Below, piece after piece: positions 21,256 through 28,896 of a stretch of DNA of 36,147 nucleotides. The translations under genes and the position numbers were made by a program. The stretch is from Erysipelotrichaceae bacterium (lineage in GTDB: Bacteria; Bacillota_I; Bacilli_A; RFN20; CAG-826). Below the pieces are notes generated by a model. That model worked only from the letters and a program-made list of their open reading frames with translations, did no database searches and was not told where the DNA came from. Each line of letters starts with the position of its first letter. Within the stretch, counting starts at the first letter, position 1. The stretch covers positions 1 to 36,147 of the forward strand of contig SVAY01000016.1 in the NCBI GenBank assembly GCA_015059185.1. Direction: 5' to 3'.

Positions 21256-23088
21256 TTATTCTGCTAAATCACCACGACGTATATGAGCGTCAAACTTCTT
21301 ACGTTCTGCAGTGTTTAAAATCTTTTTACGCATCCTATAGGTGGTTGGAGTAACTTCTACTAACTCATCACTATTGATGTAGTCTAAACAAGCTTCTAAT
21401 GACATCTTTCTAGGAGTTTTAAGGACTACTGTATTATCTTTAGTAGAACTTCTGACGTTGGTGAGGTTTTTCTTTTGTACAACGTTGACTGCTAAATCGA
21501 TATCATATCTATTTTCTCCAACAATCATTCCTTCATAAACAATCGTACTAGGAGTGATAAACATCGTTCCTCTTTCTTCAACGTGTTCAATCGCGTACGG
21601 AGTAGCTTGACCAGCTTCAGTTGCGACAAGAACACCAATCTTTCTTTCTCCTAAATTAGAAGAAGTCACTGGACGATATTCTCTATAGCTATGAGAGATA
21701 ATGCCATATCCTTTAGTTAAGGTCATGAAGTTTGTAGTGAAACCAAGTAGGCTACGAGAAGCAATAATGTAATTAAGGATTGTGATAGTGTCTCTAGTAT
21801 CCATGTTCACAAGTTCGCCACCTCTTTCGCCTAAGGTAGTCATAATATCACCAACATATTCGTTAGGAACATCGATATATAAGTCTTCATATGGTTCACA
21901 TTTGACCCCATCAATTTCTTTGATGATAACTTGAGGTTTACTGACTTCAAGTTCGAATCCTTCTCTACGCATATTTTCAATTAAGATAGAGAGATGTAAT
22001 TCACCTCTTCCTGAAACAATCCAGGATTCGGTATTAATGATTCTAGATACTCTTAGAGCAACATCTCTTTGAGTTTCTCTAAATAATCTTTCCTCAATCT
22101 TACGAGCGGTTAAGAGCTTACCATCTTGTCCACATAATGGAGATGAATTAGTACCAAAGGTCATTTGTAAGGTTGGTTCATCTAATTTAATTAATGGGAG
22201 AGGATTAACATCTTTAGGATCACAGATTGTTTCTCCAACGTTAATATCGGTTAAACCTGCAACTGCAACGATTTCTCCTGCTTGTGCGGACTCAACTTCG
22301 AGTCTTCTAATGCCTTTATAACCGAATAATTTAAGGATTCTAAAGTTAGTAACGCTTCCATCTAGTCTTGAAACTGCAACGTTATCATTTACGTGGATCG
22401 TGCCTTGTTTAATAGTGCCGATACCAATACGACCAACGAAGTCGTTATAGTCAAGTAAAGCGACTTGGAGTTGAAGTGGGGCTTTAACATCGACTTTTGG
22501 AGCAGGGATATATTTAATAATAGTTTCTAGTACGGCATCCATACCTTCTTTTTGGGTAGAGACATCGGCATCGTAACTAGATGTACCTTTTAATGCACTT
22601 GTATAGACAACTGGGAATTCAAGGAATTCATCAGGTGCACCGAGTTCGATAAAGAGTTCTAATACTTCATCAACGGCTTTAGTGATGTCACTATTAGGAC
22701 GGTCTACTTTATTAATAACAACAATTGGTTTAACGTGTGCTTCAAGAGCCTTCTTAAGAACGAATCTAGTTTGAGGCATGGTGCCTTCAAAAGCATCGAC
22801 AAGTAATAAGCAGCCATCGACCATATTCATGATACGTTCAACTTCACCACCAAAGTCTGCGTGGCCTGGAGTGTCTAAGATATTAATCTTGGTATTATGA
22901 TATTCAATGGAAGTGGTCTTCGCTAAGATAGTGATGCCTCTTTCTCTTTCAATATCGTTAGAGTCCATCACTCTATTGTTAACTTCTTCATTATCTCTAA
23001 AAGCTCCTGATGTTTTGAGTAATTGATCGAGGAGTGTTGTTTTACCATGATCGACGTGGGCAATAACTGCAATGTTTCTAATTTCCAT
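21256..23088 (-). CDS. typA: Translational GTPase TypA/BipA
   Basis: A 610-residue ribosome-associated GTPase of normal length. G1 is AHVDHGKTT (about residues 10-18), G2 lies in RERGIT, G3 is [16 protein letters not shown], and G4 is NKVDRP. The EF-Tu-like domain II, EF-G-like domains III and V, and the BipA-specific C-terminal domain ([13 protein letters not shown] near the end) follow. BipA supports 50S assembly and growth in the cold or under stress. It lies 52 bases downstream of the MTA/SAH nucleosidase gene and ends at a terminator. AAGG precedes ATG 23088. Confidence 0.97.
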   Translation of the reverse strand: MEIRNIAVIAHVDHGKTTLLDQLLKTSGAFRDNEEVNNRVMDSNDIERERGITILAKTTSIEYHNTKINILDTPGHADFGGEVERIMNMVDGCLLLVDAFEGTMPQTRFVLKKALEAHVKPIVVINKVDRPNSDITKAVDEVLELFIELGAPDEFLEFPVVYTSALKGTSSYDADVSTQKEGMDAVLETIIKYIPAPKVDVKAPLQLQVALLDYNDFVGRIGIGTIKQGTIHVNDNVAVSRLDGSVTNFRILKLFGYKGIRRLEVESAQAGEIVAVAGLTDINVGETICDPKDVNPLPLIKLDEPTLQMTFGTNSSPLCGQDGKLLTARKIEERLFRETQRDVALRVSRIINTESWIVSGRGELHLSILIENMRREGFELEVSKPQVIIKEIDGVKCEPYEDLYIDVPNEYVGDIMTTLGERGGELVNMDTRDTITILNYIIASRSLLGFTTNFMTLTKGYGIISHSYREYRPVTSSNLGERKIGVLVATEAGQATPYAIEHVEERGTMFITPSTIVYEGMIVGENRYDIDLAVNVVQKKNLTNVRSSTKDNTVVLKTPRKMSLEACLDYINSDELVEVTPTTYRMRKKILNTAERKKFDAHIRRGDLAE

Positions 23089-23140
23089 AAAAATAACCTT
23101 AACTATGTTAAATGAATGTTAGGGGCTTAGCAATAATTTT

Positions 23141-23929
23141 TTATAAATTATCAATCATTTTTAAAACGATTCTAGAAGAATGATAGGCGGCTAGATCACC
23201 AAAGTCTTCATAACTTTCGTGAGCGTTACCATCCGCTAAATCGCTTAGTGCACGAATAACGACATAAGGTGTATCAAATTCGTCACAAACTTTTGCAACA
23301 GATGCTCCTTCCATTTCACAGGCATAAGCATTGAATTTTGTTTTAAGCAGTTCTACATATGAGCTAGAAGCAATGAATTGGTCACCAGTAGCGATAGTGC
23401 CTTTATAGGTATGGTTTTCTCCCATTACTTCAACACTAGCATTATAAGCGAGATTCACTAGACCTTCATCGCAGTAATAATAATCACCTTCTGCCGGTTC
23501 TAATTTACCTGGATCTCCTCCTGTCCAAACGAAGCCATCATTATTGATTGAGCCATAATCATGTTCTACTAAGCGGGTAGCAATAACTTCATCTAAGACT
23601 TCTGTTTCTTCCTTTACTCCGCCTGCTATACCAGTAAAGATGACATTTGAGATGTTATATCTATCGAGTAAGACAGTAGTGGCACAACTAGCATAGACTT
23701 TTCCTATACCGCTTTTAGCGATAATAACATTCTTATCATGTAATGTACCAATGTGATAGGTGGTGCCACCAATCTCATCTTTTCTATCAATTTTTGCTTC
23801 TTCTAATAATAAGTCTATTTCGTTATCCATGGCAGATATGATTCCTATATATGATTCTTTTGAAGAATTACATCCGATTAATAGTGGACTAAGTAATAAT
23901 GGTAAGGCGAATAATTTAATACGATTCAT
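23141..23929 (-). CDS. MTA/SAH nucleosidase as a lipoprotein
   Basis: A 262-residue protein with a lipoprotein signal peptide (hydrophobic residues 6-18, LIGC lipobox, Cys20) ahead of a complete 5'-methylthioadenosine/S-adenosylhomocysteine nucleosidase domain. Active-site positions are kept: Glu37 in MDNEIDLL, FTGIAGG, CEMEGAS with the ribose-binding Met-Glu, and the catalytic Asp in RALSDLAD. The enzyme normally works in the cytosol, recycling MTA and SAH. Here it should face outward and may salvage extracellular adenosyl compounds. Borrelia Bgp is a precedent for an exported family member. AAGGAGG lies 8 bases before ATG 23929. Confidence 0.9.
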   Translation of the reverse strand: MNRIKLFALPLLLSPLLIGCNSSKESYIGIISAMDNEIDLLLEEAKIDRKDEIGGTTYHIGTLHDKNVIIAKSGIGKVYASCATTVLLDRYNISNVIFTGIAGGVKEETEVLDEVIATRLVEHDYGSINNDGFVWTGGDPGKLEPAEGDYYYCDEGLVNLAYNASVEVMGENHTYKGTIATGDQFIASSSYVELLKTKFNAYACEMEGASVAKVCDEFDTPYVVIRALSDLADGNAHESYEDFGDLAAYHSSRIVLKMIDNL

Positions 23930-23937
23930 TTTCGCTT

Positions 23938-23964
23938 CCTCCTTTTGGACGCTTGTATATTATA
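23938..23964 (-). promoter_or_regulatory. -10 and ribosome site of the nucleosidase gene
   Basis: The minus-strand TATAAT at 23964-23959 predicts a start near 23952, followed by AAGGAGG (23944-23938). A good -35 is not seen. Confidence 0.5.
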
Positions 23965-24048
23965 TTATTTTTTGTTTTTACTGATAGATTTTTCTTTAAA
24001 TAGAAAAAACTATTGTATTTGATATCTTTTGTTTTAATCGTCAATTGT

Positions 24049-24115
24049 TAATATATAAAATGCTAATATATTGTCAAAAGCATTGAAAAATAATATATAA
24101 AATGCTAATATATTG
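24049..24115. promoter_or_regulatory. Twin 25-base operator repeats upstream of hipB
   Basis: Identical 25-base direct repeats at 24049-24073 and 24091-24115 are offset by 42 bases, four helical turns. Each holds inverted arms AATATAT and ATATATT nine bases apart. The second overlaps the hipB -10. These are likely binding sites for the HipB antitoxin. Confidence 0.7.
24083..24111 (+). promoter_or_regulatory. hipBA promoter
   Basis: -35 TTGAAA (24083-24088), a 17-base spacer ending in TGC, and -10 TAATAT (24106-24111). The start near 24118 leaves only about two bases before ATG 24120. Confidence 0.6.
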
Positions 24116-24119
24116 GCAT

Positions 24120-24410
24120 ATGGAAGAAGTGGCATTACAATTTGTAACATATTATGAAAAGCAATTAGAGATTGCTAAACGTTTTTGTATTATTAGAAAA
24201 GATAAACGTATATCTAGAAAAAAGCTTTCAGAATTATCTGGTGTACCTTATTCAACTATTAGAAGGTTTGAGGAAACTGGCAATATCTCTCTTTCGTCAC
24301 TAACTAAACTCGCTATCGCTTTGAGGCTTTATGATGATTTAGATAACCTTTTCAAACATAAAAAAGAGTATAAATCCATAGAGGAAGTTATCAATGAAAA
24401 AGACTATTAA
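24120..24410 (+). CDS. hipB: HipB-like antitoxin, XRE-family DNA-binding protein
   Basis: A 96-residue protein with an XRE helix-turn-helix at about residues 30-75 (ISRKKLSELSGVPYSTIRRFEETG). As HipB it should neutralise HipA and repress the operon by binding the twin repeats upstream. An ATG at 24102 would add six residues but lies within the operator and -10, so ATG 24120 is preferred. It overlaps hipA by 17 bases, indicating coupled translation. No ribosome site is seen; the message appears leaderless. Confidence 0.85.
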   Translation: MEEVALQFVTYYEKQLEIAKRFCIIRKDKRISRKKLSELSGVPYSTIRRFEETGNISLSSLTKLAIALRLYDDLDNLFKHKKEYKSIEEVINEKDY

Positions 24411-25500
24411 TGTATATATAGATAAAAAGAAAGTTGGGACACTTGCTTATACACATTCCAAACAAGTTGCTTTCCAGTATAGTGATAATTGGGTGAAAGA
24501 AGGTTTTTCTTTAAATCCATTAAAATTGCCTTTAAACAATAATGTGTATATCGCTACTTCCCCTTATTTCAAAGGGCTATTTGGAGTGTTTGCTGATTCG
24601 CTTCCTGATAGTTATGGCGAATTATTATTAGATCGTTTTCTCAAGAAAAAAGGCATTGATATTAATTCTTTAACAAGCTTGGATAGGCTTAGTTATGTAG
24701 GTTCTTCTGGTATGGGAGCATTAGAATATGTGCCTGATTATAGCGAACAAATAGATGAAGATAACATTGATTTTGATTTCATACAGAAAGAATGTAATAA
24801 CTTGCTTGATTCTAAAGAAGTTAAAAATATTGATACCTTATATTCTTTAGGTGGGTCTAGCGGTGGTGCTAGGCCAAAGTCTTTAATCAAATATAAAGGA
24901 GAGGATTATATTGTTAAGTTTTCTTCTAAATATGATCCTAAAAATATCGCTGAATTAGAATATAAATATATGTCTTTAGCTAAAGAATGCGGAATAAATA
25001 TTCCTCCTATCGAGTTAGTCACCTCTAGAAAGAAGAATAAATACTTTGTCATTAAGAGGTTTGATAGAGAAAAAGGAAAAAGAATTCATATGATTAGCGC
25101 AGCTGCGCTTCTTGAATGTGACTACCGAGCGCCGTCACTCGATTATAATGAGTTAATTAAGTTAACGAGAGTGCTGACTGGTAGTGAAGATGATGTATTA
25201 GAAATGTATAGGCGTATGGTTTTTAATGTACTGATAGACAATCTAGATGATCATGCGAAAAACTTTGCGTATTTATATAACACTGAACAAAAGCGTTATC
25301 GTTTATCTCCGGCGTATGATATTACTCCTGGGAAAACTTATTATGGGGAGCATACTACTTCAGTAAATGGAAAAGGCAAAGATATAAGTGAAGATGACAT
25401 GCTAAAGGTAGCGAATAACAATCATATCCCATTAAAGGAAGCACAAGAAATCATTAACAACATAAAAGCAGTTATTAATAATAAGAAAAAGAGTCGCTAG
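24394..25500 (+). CDS. hipA: HipA-type serine/threonine kinase toxin
   Basis: A complete 368-residue HipA. The N-terminal HipA_1-type subdomain (about 1-105) is followed by the kinase core. The Gly-rich loop LGGSSGGARPK begins near residue 152 and contains the serines used for inactivating autophosphorylation. The catalytic loop is NLDDHAKNFA (about 283-292), and the metal site is LSPAYDITPG. E. coli HipA phosphorylates glutamyl-tRNA synthetase and causes persistence; the target here may differ. The ribosome site is AGAGGAAG within hipB. All key residues are intact, so the toxin is probably functional. Confidence 0.92.
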   Translation: MKKTINVYIDKKKVGTLAYTHSKQVAFQYSDNWVKEGFSLNPLKLPLNNNVYIATSPYFKGLFGVFADSLPDSYGELLLDRFLKKKGIDINSLTSLDRLSYVGSSGMGALEYVPDYSEQIDEDNIDFDFIQKECNNLLDSKEVKNIDTLYSLGGSSGGARPKSLIKYKGEDYIVKFSSKYDPKNIAELEYKYMSLAKECGINIPPIELVTSRKKNKYFVIKRFDREKGKRIHMISAAALLECDYRAPSLDYNELIKLTRVLTGSEDDVLEMYRRMVFNVLIDNLDDHAKNFAYLYNTEQKRYRLSPAYDITPGKTYYGEHTTSVNGKGKDISEDDMLKVANNNHIPLKEAQEIINNIKAVINNKKKSR

Positions 25501-25507
25501 CAGCGAC
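25484..25507 (-). terminator. Terminator of the glmM operon, overlapping the hipA stop
   Basis: GTCGCT (25493-25498), loop AGC and AGCGAC (25502-25507). On the minus strand the stem is followed by TCTTTTTCTTAT, a good T-run. The hipA stop codon (25498-25500) lies in the hairpin, and the hairpin may also stop hipA transcripts weakly. Confidence 0.75.
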
Positions 25508-25525
25508 CCTTATATCATTGATTAG

Positions 25526-26191
25526 CTATCTTTTATCGACCCAAACTTTTGTACCTTTAACAATGGAGTTTTCTGGATAGACACCTCTAGCCATAGTTAG
25601 TGGATACATTTGAGTATTTTTACCAACGACTGTGCCTGGGTTAAGAACTGAACCACATCCGATATCAGCTTTATCACCTAAGATACCACCAATCTTTCTT
25701 AGACCGGTTTCATAGTCTTCATCACCATGGATGACGATGTTCTTGCCATCACTCTTAAGGTTAGAACAGATACTACCTGCACCCATATGAGAGTTGTTAC
25801 CTAAGATTGAGTCACCTACATAGTTATAATGTGGGACTTGAACATGTTCGAGCAATAAGCAGTTCTTAAGTTCACTAGAGTTACCAATAACACTTCTAGG
25901 ACCAATAATGATTTGTCCTCTAAAGAATGCACCTGGTCTAATTTCGGTATCACTACCGATAATAGCAGGACCTTTGATAGTAGCAGTAGGAGCAATCTTC
26001 ACATTCTCTCCAATTAAGACGTCATCACTATAGAAAGTGTAGCCTTTTGGAGGGTTTTTTAAGAGTTCTGCAAGGATTTCTTTAATTTTAGGAAGTAATT
26101 CCCAAGGATAAGTAGTGGCTTCAAAATAAGGTTTGAGCCATTCAATTTGACAGTCGAATAATTCGCTGGTCTTTACACATCTTTTATTCAC
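25526..26191 (-). CDS. Left-handed beta-helix acyltransferase, UDP-GlcNAc pyrophosphorylase-like
   Basis: A 221-residue protein. A short alpha region with YPWELLPKI leads into a hexapeptide-repeat left-handed beta helix with motifs IKGPAIIG, EIRPGAFFRG, GNSSELKN, VPHYNYVGDSILG and GCGSVLNPGTVVG. It matches a family in Firmicutes annotated as UDP-N-acetylglucosamine pyrophosphorylase or GlmU C-domain-like, lacking the nucleotidyltransferase half. It probably acetylates glucosamine-1-phosphate made by GlmM. The GTG at 26191 is chosen because AGAGGA (26204-26199) lies 7 bases upstream; it overlaps the glmM stop by 8 bases. A longer frame to 26242 has no such site. Confidence 0.8.
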   Translation of the reverse strand: MNKRCVKTSELFDCQIEWLKPYFEATTYPWELLPKIKEILAELLKNPPKGYTFYSDDVLIGENVKIAPTATIKGPAIIGSDTEIRPGAFFRGQIIIGPRSVIGNSSELKNCLLLEHVQVPHYNYVGDSILGNNSHMGAGSICSNLKSDGKNIVIHGDEDYETGLRKIGGILGDKADIGCGSVLNPGTVVGKNTQMYPLTMARGVYPENSIVKGTKVWVDKR

Positions 26192-27821
26192 AGACAAGTC
26201 CTCTTTTCTTGATAACTGCATATAATCTTTCGATATATTCATCGATTCCTTCTAAGGTTGGATATTCCACCATAATTCTGATAACTGGTTCAGTACCAGA
26301 TTCTCTAAGAAGGATTCTACCGTTATCACCAATCTCTTCATTGATTTCTTTGTATTTAGCTTGAACTTCTTCGTCGTTCACAGTTGCAGATTTACTTGTG
26401 ACTCTTACGTTCTTAGTTTTTTGTGGTAAGAGTTTAACTGGAGCAACAAGCTTAGATAAGTTGGACTTCTTTTCAAGCATTTCTTCTGCAATCATGATAG
26501 CGGTTAAGACACCGTCACCAGTAGTCGCATATTTCTTAATAATGATATGTCCACTTTGTTCACCACCGAGGACATAACCACTCTTTTGCATTTCTTCAAA
26601 GACGAATCTATCACCGACTTTGGTTTGGACGTTACCCACTCCAATGGCTTTAAGAGCTTTATTAAGTCCAGAGTTAGACATGATAGTGGTGACGACTGTG
26701 TCGTTATTGAGAGAACCTTCACTCTTAAGTTTATTAGCGAGTAAGTAGATAATTTTATCTCCATCAACGACTTTACCATTTTCATCAACGGCTAAACATC
26801 TATCTGCGTCACCGTCGAATGCGAATCCAACATCAAGATGGTTATCTTTTACATATTGTTGGAATTTCTCGATATGAGTACTACCTGCATCTTTATTAAT
26901 ATTTAAGCCATTAGGGTTATTGTTAACAATGAATGTTTGAGCACCTAATGCATCAAATACACTCTTAGCGATCATCCAAGAAGCACCGTTAGCGGTATCT
27001 AGACCAATTCTTAATGGTTTCATGGAATGTTTAGCAAGTGAGATTAAGTAAGCGATATATCTATTTCTACCACTGGAGTAGTCTTCGATACATCCAATCT
27101 TATCTTGTTCGGCAAATGGGAGATCATTTCCTTCAATACCTAATTTCTTTAAATCACCATCTAAATATGCTTCACATAAGACAGCGACATCATCTTCAAG
27201 TTTTTCACCTTGCGCGTTAATAATCTTAATACCATTATCATAGAATGGGTTATGGCTAGCAGTGATCATCACACCGCAATCGAAGCAATCTTGTCTTACG
27301 ATATATGAAACGCTTGGGGTTGATGTAACGTGAAGTAAACAGACATCTGCTCCGCTAGCGGCAAAACCTGCTGCCACTGCGTATTCAAGCATATATGAAC
27401 TTCTTCTTGTATCTTTACCGATAACGACTTTAGGTCTATAGCCTTCCTTTTGTAGGGAGAATTCTGGGTTAGAGAAGAACCAACCAAAGAATCTACCAAT
27501 CTTATAGGCGTGATCACATGTTAAGACTTTATTGACTTCCCCTCTAAAGCCATCAGTACCGAAATATTTGGTCTTGGCGTTAGGATCACTTTTCACTTTA
27601 TAGTTCTTGCCACGATGGATGACGATGTTGTCATGTAATAATTCATCAGTGGTGACTTTAAATAAATCACATAATTCTAAGATCTTATCAATTTGAGGCA
27701 TTGATTCACCGCTTTCCCACTTAGAGATAGATTGTCTGGAGACATCAAGTAAACTCGCTAATTTCTCTTGAGAGATGTTGTTACTGATTCTTAAGTGAGT
27801 AATTTTTTCTGCTATTGTCAT
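26184..27821 (-). CDS. glmM: Phosphoglucosamine mutase fused to an N-terminal XRE DNA-binding domain
   Basis: A 545-residue fusion. Residues 1 to about 65 are an XRE/HTH_3 domain (ISQEKLASLLDVSRQSISKW, then ESGESMPQIDK). Residues about 84-545 form a complete GlmM/phosphohexomutase: KYFGTDGFRG, catalytic Ser189 in TASHNPFYDNG, Mg loop DGDADR, sugar loop GGEQSGH, and phosphate loop RESGTEPVIRIM. GlmM converts glucosamine-6-phosphate to glucosamine-1-phosphate for peptidoglycan precursors. GGAGG lies 10 bases before ATG 27821, so the HTH part is the true N-terminus; no ribosome site is evident at the domain junction. It faces nagB divergently. The fusion suggests a metabolic enzyme that also binds DNA. 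Confidence 0.9.
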   Translation of the reverse strand: MTIAEKITHLRISNNISQEKLASLLDVSRQSISKWESGESMPQIDKILELCDLFKVTTDELLHDNIVIHRGKNYKVKSDPNAKTKYFGTDGFRGEVNKVLTCDHAYKIGRFFGWFFSNPEFSLQKEGYRPKVVIGKDTRRSSYMLEYAVAAGFAASGADVCLLHVTSTPSVSYIVRQDCFDCGVMITASHNPFYDNGIKIINAQGEKLEDDVAVLCEAYLDGDLKKLGIEGNDLPFAEQDKIGCIEDYSSGRNRYIAYLISLAKHSMKPLRIGLDTANGASWMIAKSVFDALGAQTFIVNNNPNGLNINKDAGSTHIEKFQQYVKDNHLDVGFAFDGDADRCLAVDENGKVVDGDKIIYLLANKLKSEGSLNNDTVVTTIMSNSGLNKALKAIGVGNVQTKVGDRFVFEEMQKSGYVLGGEQSGHIIIKKYATTGDGVLTAIMIAEEMLEKKSNLSKLVAPVKLLPQKTKNVRVTSKSATVNDEEVQAKYKEINEEIGDNGRILLRESGTEPVIRIMVEYPTLEGIDEYIERLYAVIKKRGLVCE

Positions 27822-27836
27822 TTGTACTTTACCTCC

Positions 27837-27879
27837 GCAACTGCTCGTTGCATGACTATAATAATATTTCCATAATAAT
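27837..27879. promoter_or_regulatory. glmM leader hairpin and AT-rich direct repeat
   Basis: On the minus strand GCAAC-GAGCA-GTTGC (27851-27837) forms a five-base-pair hairpin just upstream of the glmM ribosome site. ATAATAAT occurs at 27858-27865 and again at 27872-27879. The repeats lie in the glmM-nagB gap and are candidate sites for the HTH-GlmM protein, but simple AT-rich sequence is an equal explanation. Confidence 0.3.
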
Positions 27880-27952
27880 ATATATTAAGTCAATGAGAAA
27901 AAATGTTTATAAATAAAAATATCAACGTAACCTAACTTTACAAATATTCCTC

Positions 27953-27996
27953 TTTACATTAAAAAACAAGGTTATTACAATATATGCCATTAGGAG
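27953..27996 (+). promoter_or_regulatory. nagB promoter and ribosome site
   Basis: -35 TTTACA (27953-27958), a 17-base spacer and -10 TACAAT (27976-27981). AGGAG at 27992-27996 lies 7 bases before ATG 28004. Confidence 0.7.
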
Positions 27997-28003
27997 AAAA
28001 ACT

Positions 28004-28723
28004 ATGGAAGTAAAAGTTTTAAAAAGCGAACAAATCAACCGTGCCATCGCTGACACATTCATCGAATTAATTAAAAAGAATCCTAAGGCTGTCTTAGGTT
28101 TAGCAACAGGTAGTTCCCCAGTTGGTGTCTATCAATTATTAGTGAAAGCCAATAAGGAAGGTGTTATCAGTTTTAAAGACATCACCACCTTCAACCTTGA
28201 CGAATATGTCGGTTTAGATGGTAGTAACGATCAAAGCTATAGATATTTCATGAACTATAACTTATTTGATCATGTTGATATTGATAAAAAGAATACCAAT
28301 GTCCCAAGCGGTGTTGGAGATATTGAAGCTTTAGCGAAAGAATATGATAAGAAGATTGCCGCTCATGGTGGTATCGATCTTCAAATCTTAGGTCTTGGTA
28401 GTGACTGCCATATCGCATTCAACGAACCAGGCACACCATTTGATTCATTAACTCACGTTACTGATATTGCTGAATCAACTATCAAAGATAATGCTAGATT
28501 CTTTGCTAGAATTGAAGATGTTCCAACTAAGGCTGTTACCATGGGCCTTAGAAGCATCATGAACGCGAGAAAGATTGTCTTACTTGCAACAGGCAAGAAC
28601 AAAGCGCAAGCCGTCTATGATTTAGTGAAAGGTTCTCAAGATGAATCCCACCCAGGTAGTATTCTTAGAGATCACCCAGATTGCACCATCTACGTTGATG
28701 AAGATGCAGCAAGCTTACTCTAA
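28004..28723 (+). CDS. nagB: Glucosamine-6-phosphate deaminase
   Basis: A 239-residue NagB, short of the E. coli length as in other Firmicutes. TGSSP binds the phosphate, TFNLDEYVGL carries the catalytic Asp, and GLGSDCHIAFNEPGTPF carries the Asp-His-Glu group. The residue before His is Cys, where Gly is usual. The enzyme converts glucosamine-6-phosphate to fructose-6-phosphate and ammonia, opposing amino-sugar synthesis. It lies divergent from glmM, so the cluster holds both the catabolic and cell-wall branches at glucosamine-6-phosphate. Confidence 0.94.
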   Translation: MEVKVLKSEQINRAIADTFIELIKKNPKAVLGLATGSSPVGVYQLLVKANKEGVISFKDITTFNLDEYVGLDGSNDQSYRYFMNYNLFDHVDIDKKNTNVPSGVGDIEALAKEYDKKIAAHGGIDLQILGLGSDCHIAFNEPGTPFDSLTHVTDIAESTIKDNARFFARIEDVPTKAVTMGLRSIMNARKIVLLATGKNKAQAVYDLVKGSQDESHPGSILRDHPDCTIYVDEDAASLL

Positions 28724-28746
28724 TTGATTAAGATATAAGTTAATAT

Positions 28747-28776
28747 GCCTCATTCCTTAGGGAGTGGGGCTTTTGT
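28747..28776 (+). terminator. Rho-independent terminator after nagB
   Basis: GCCTCATTCC (28747-28756) pairs with GGAGTGGGGC (28761-28770) around a TTAG loop, followed by TTTTGTT. Confidence 0.88.
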
Positions 28777-28797
28777 TATAGAAAATATAGTTGCTTG

Positions 28798-28826
28798 TTG
28801 CATTTTTTATAATATGTCACTATAAT
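28798..28826 (+). promoter_or_regulatory. Promoter of the large surface protein gene
   Basis: -35 TTGCAT (28798-28803), a 17-base spacer and a perfect -10 TATAAT (28821-28826). The leader of about 60 bases contains a small hairpin CCTAG-TAAA-CTAGG (28845-28858). Confidence 0.75.
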
Positions 28827-28896
28827 TTAAGTAATTCAAACATACCTAGTAAACTAGGGATAAGAAGTATTCGCTTTATTTTGAGGGATGTGTAAA

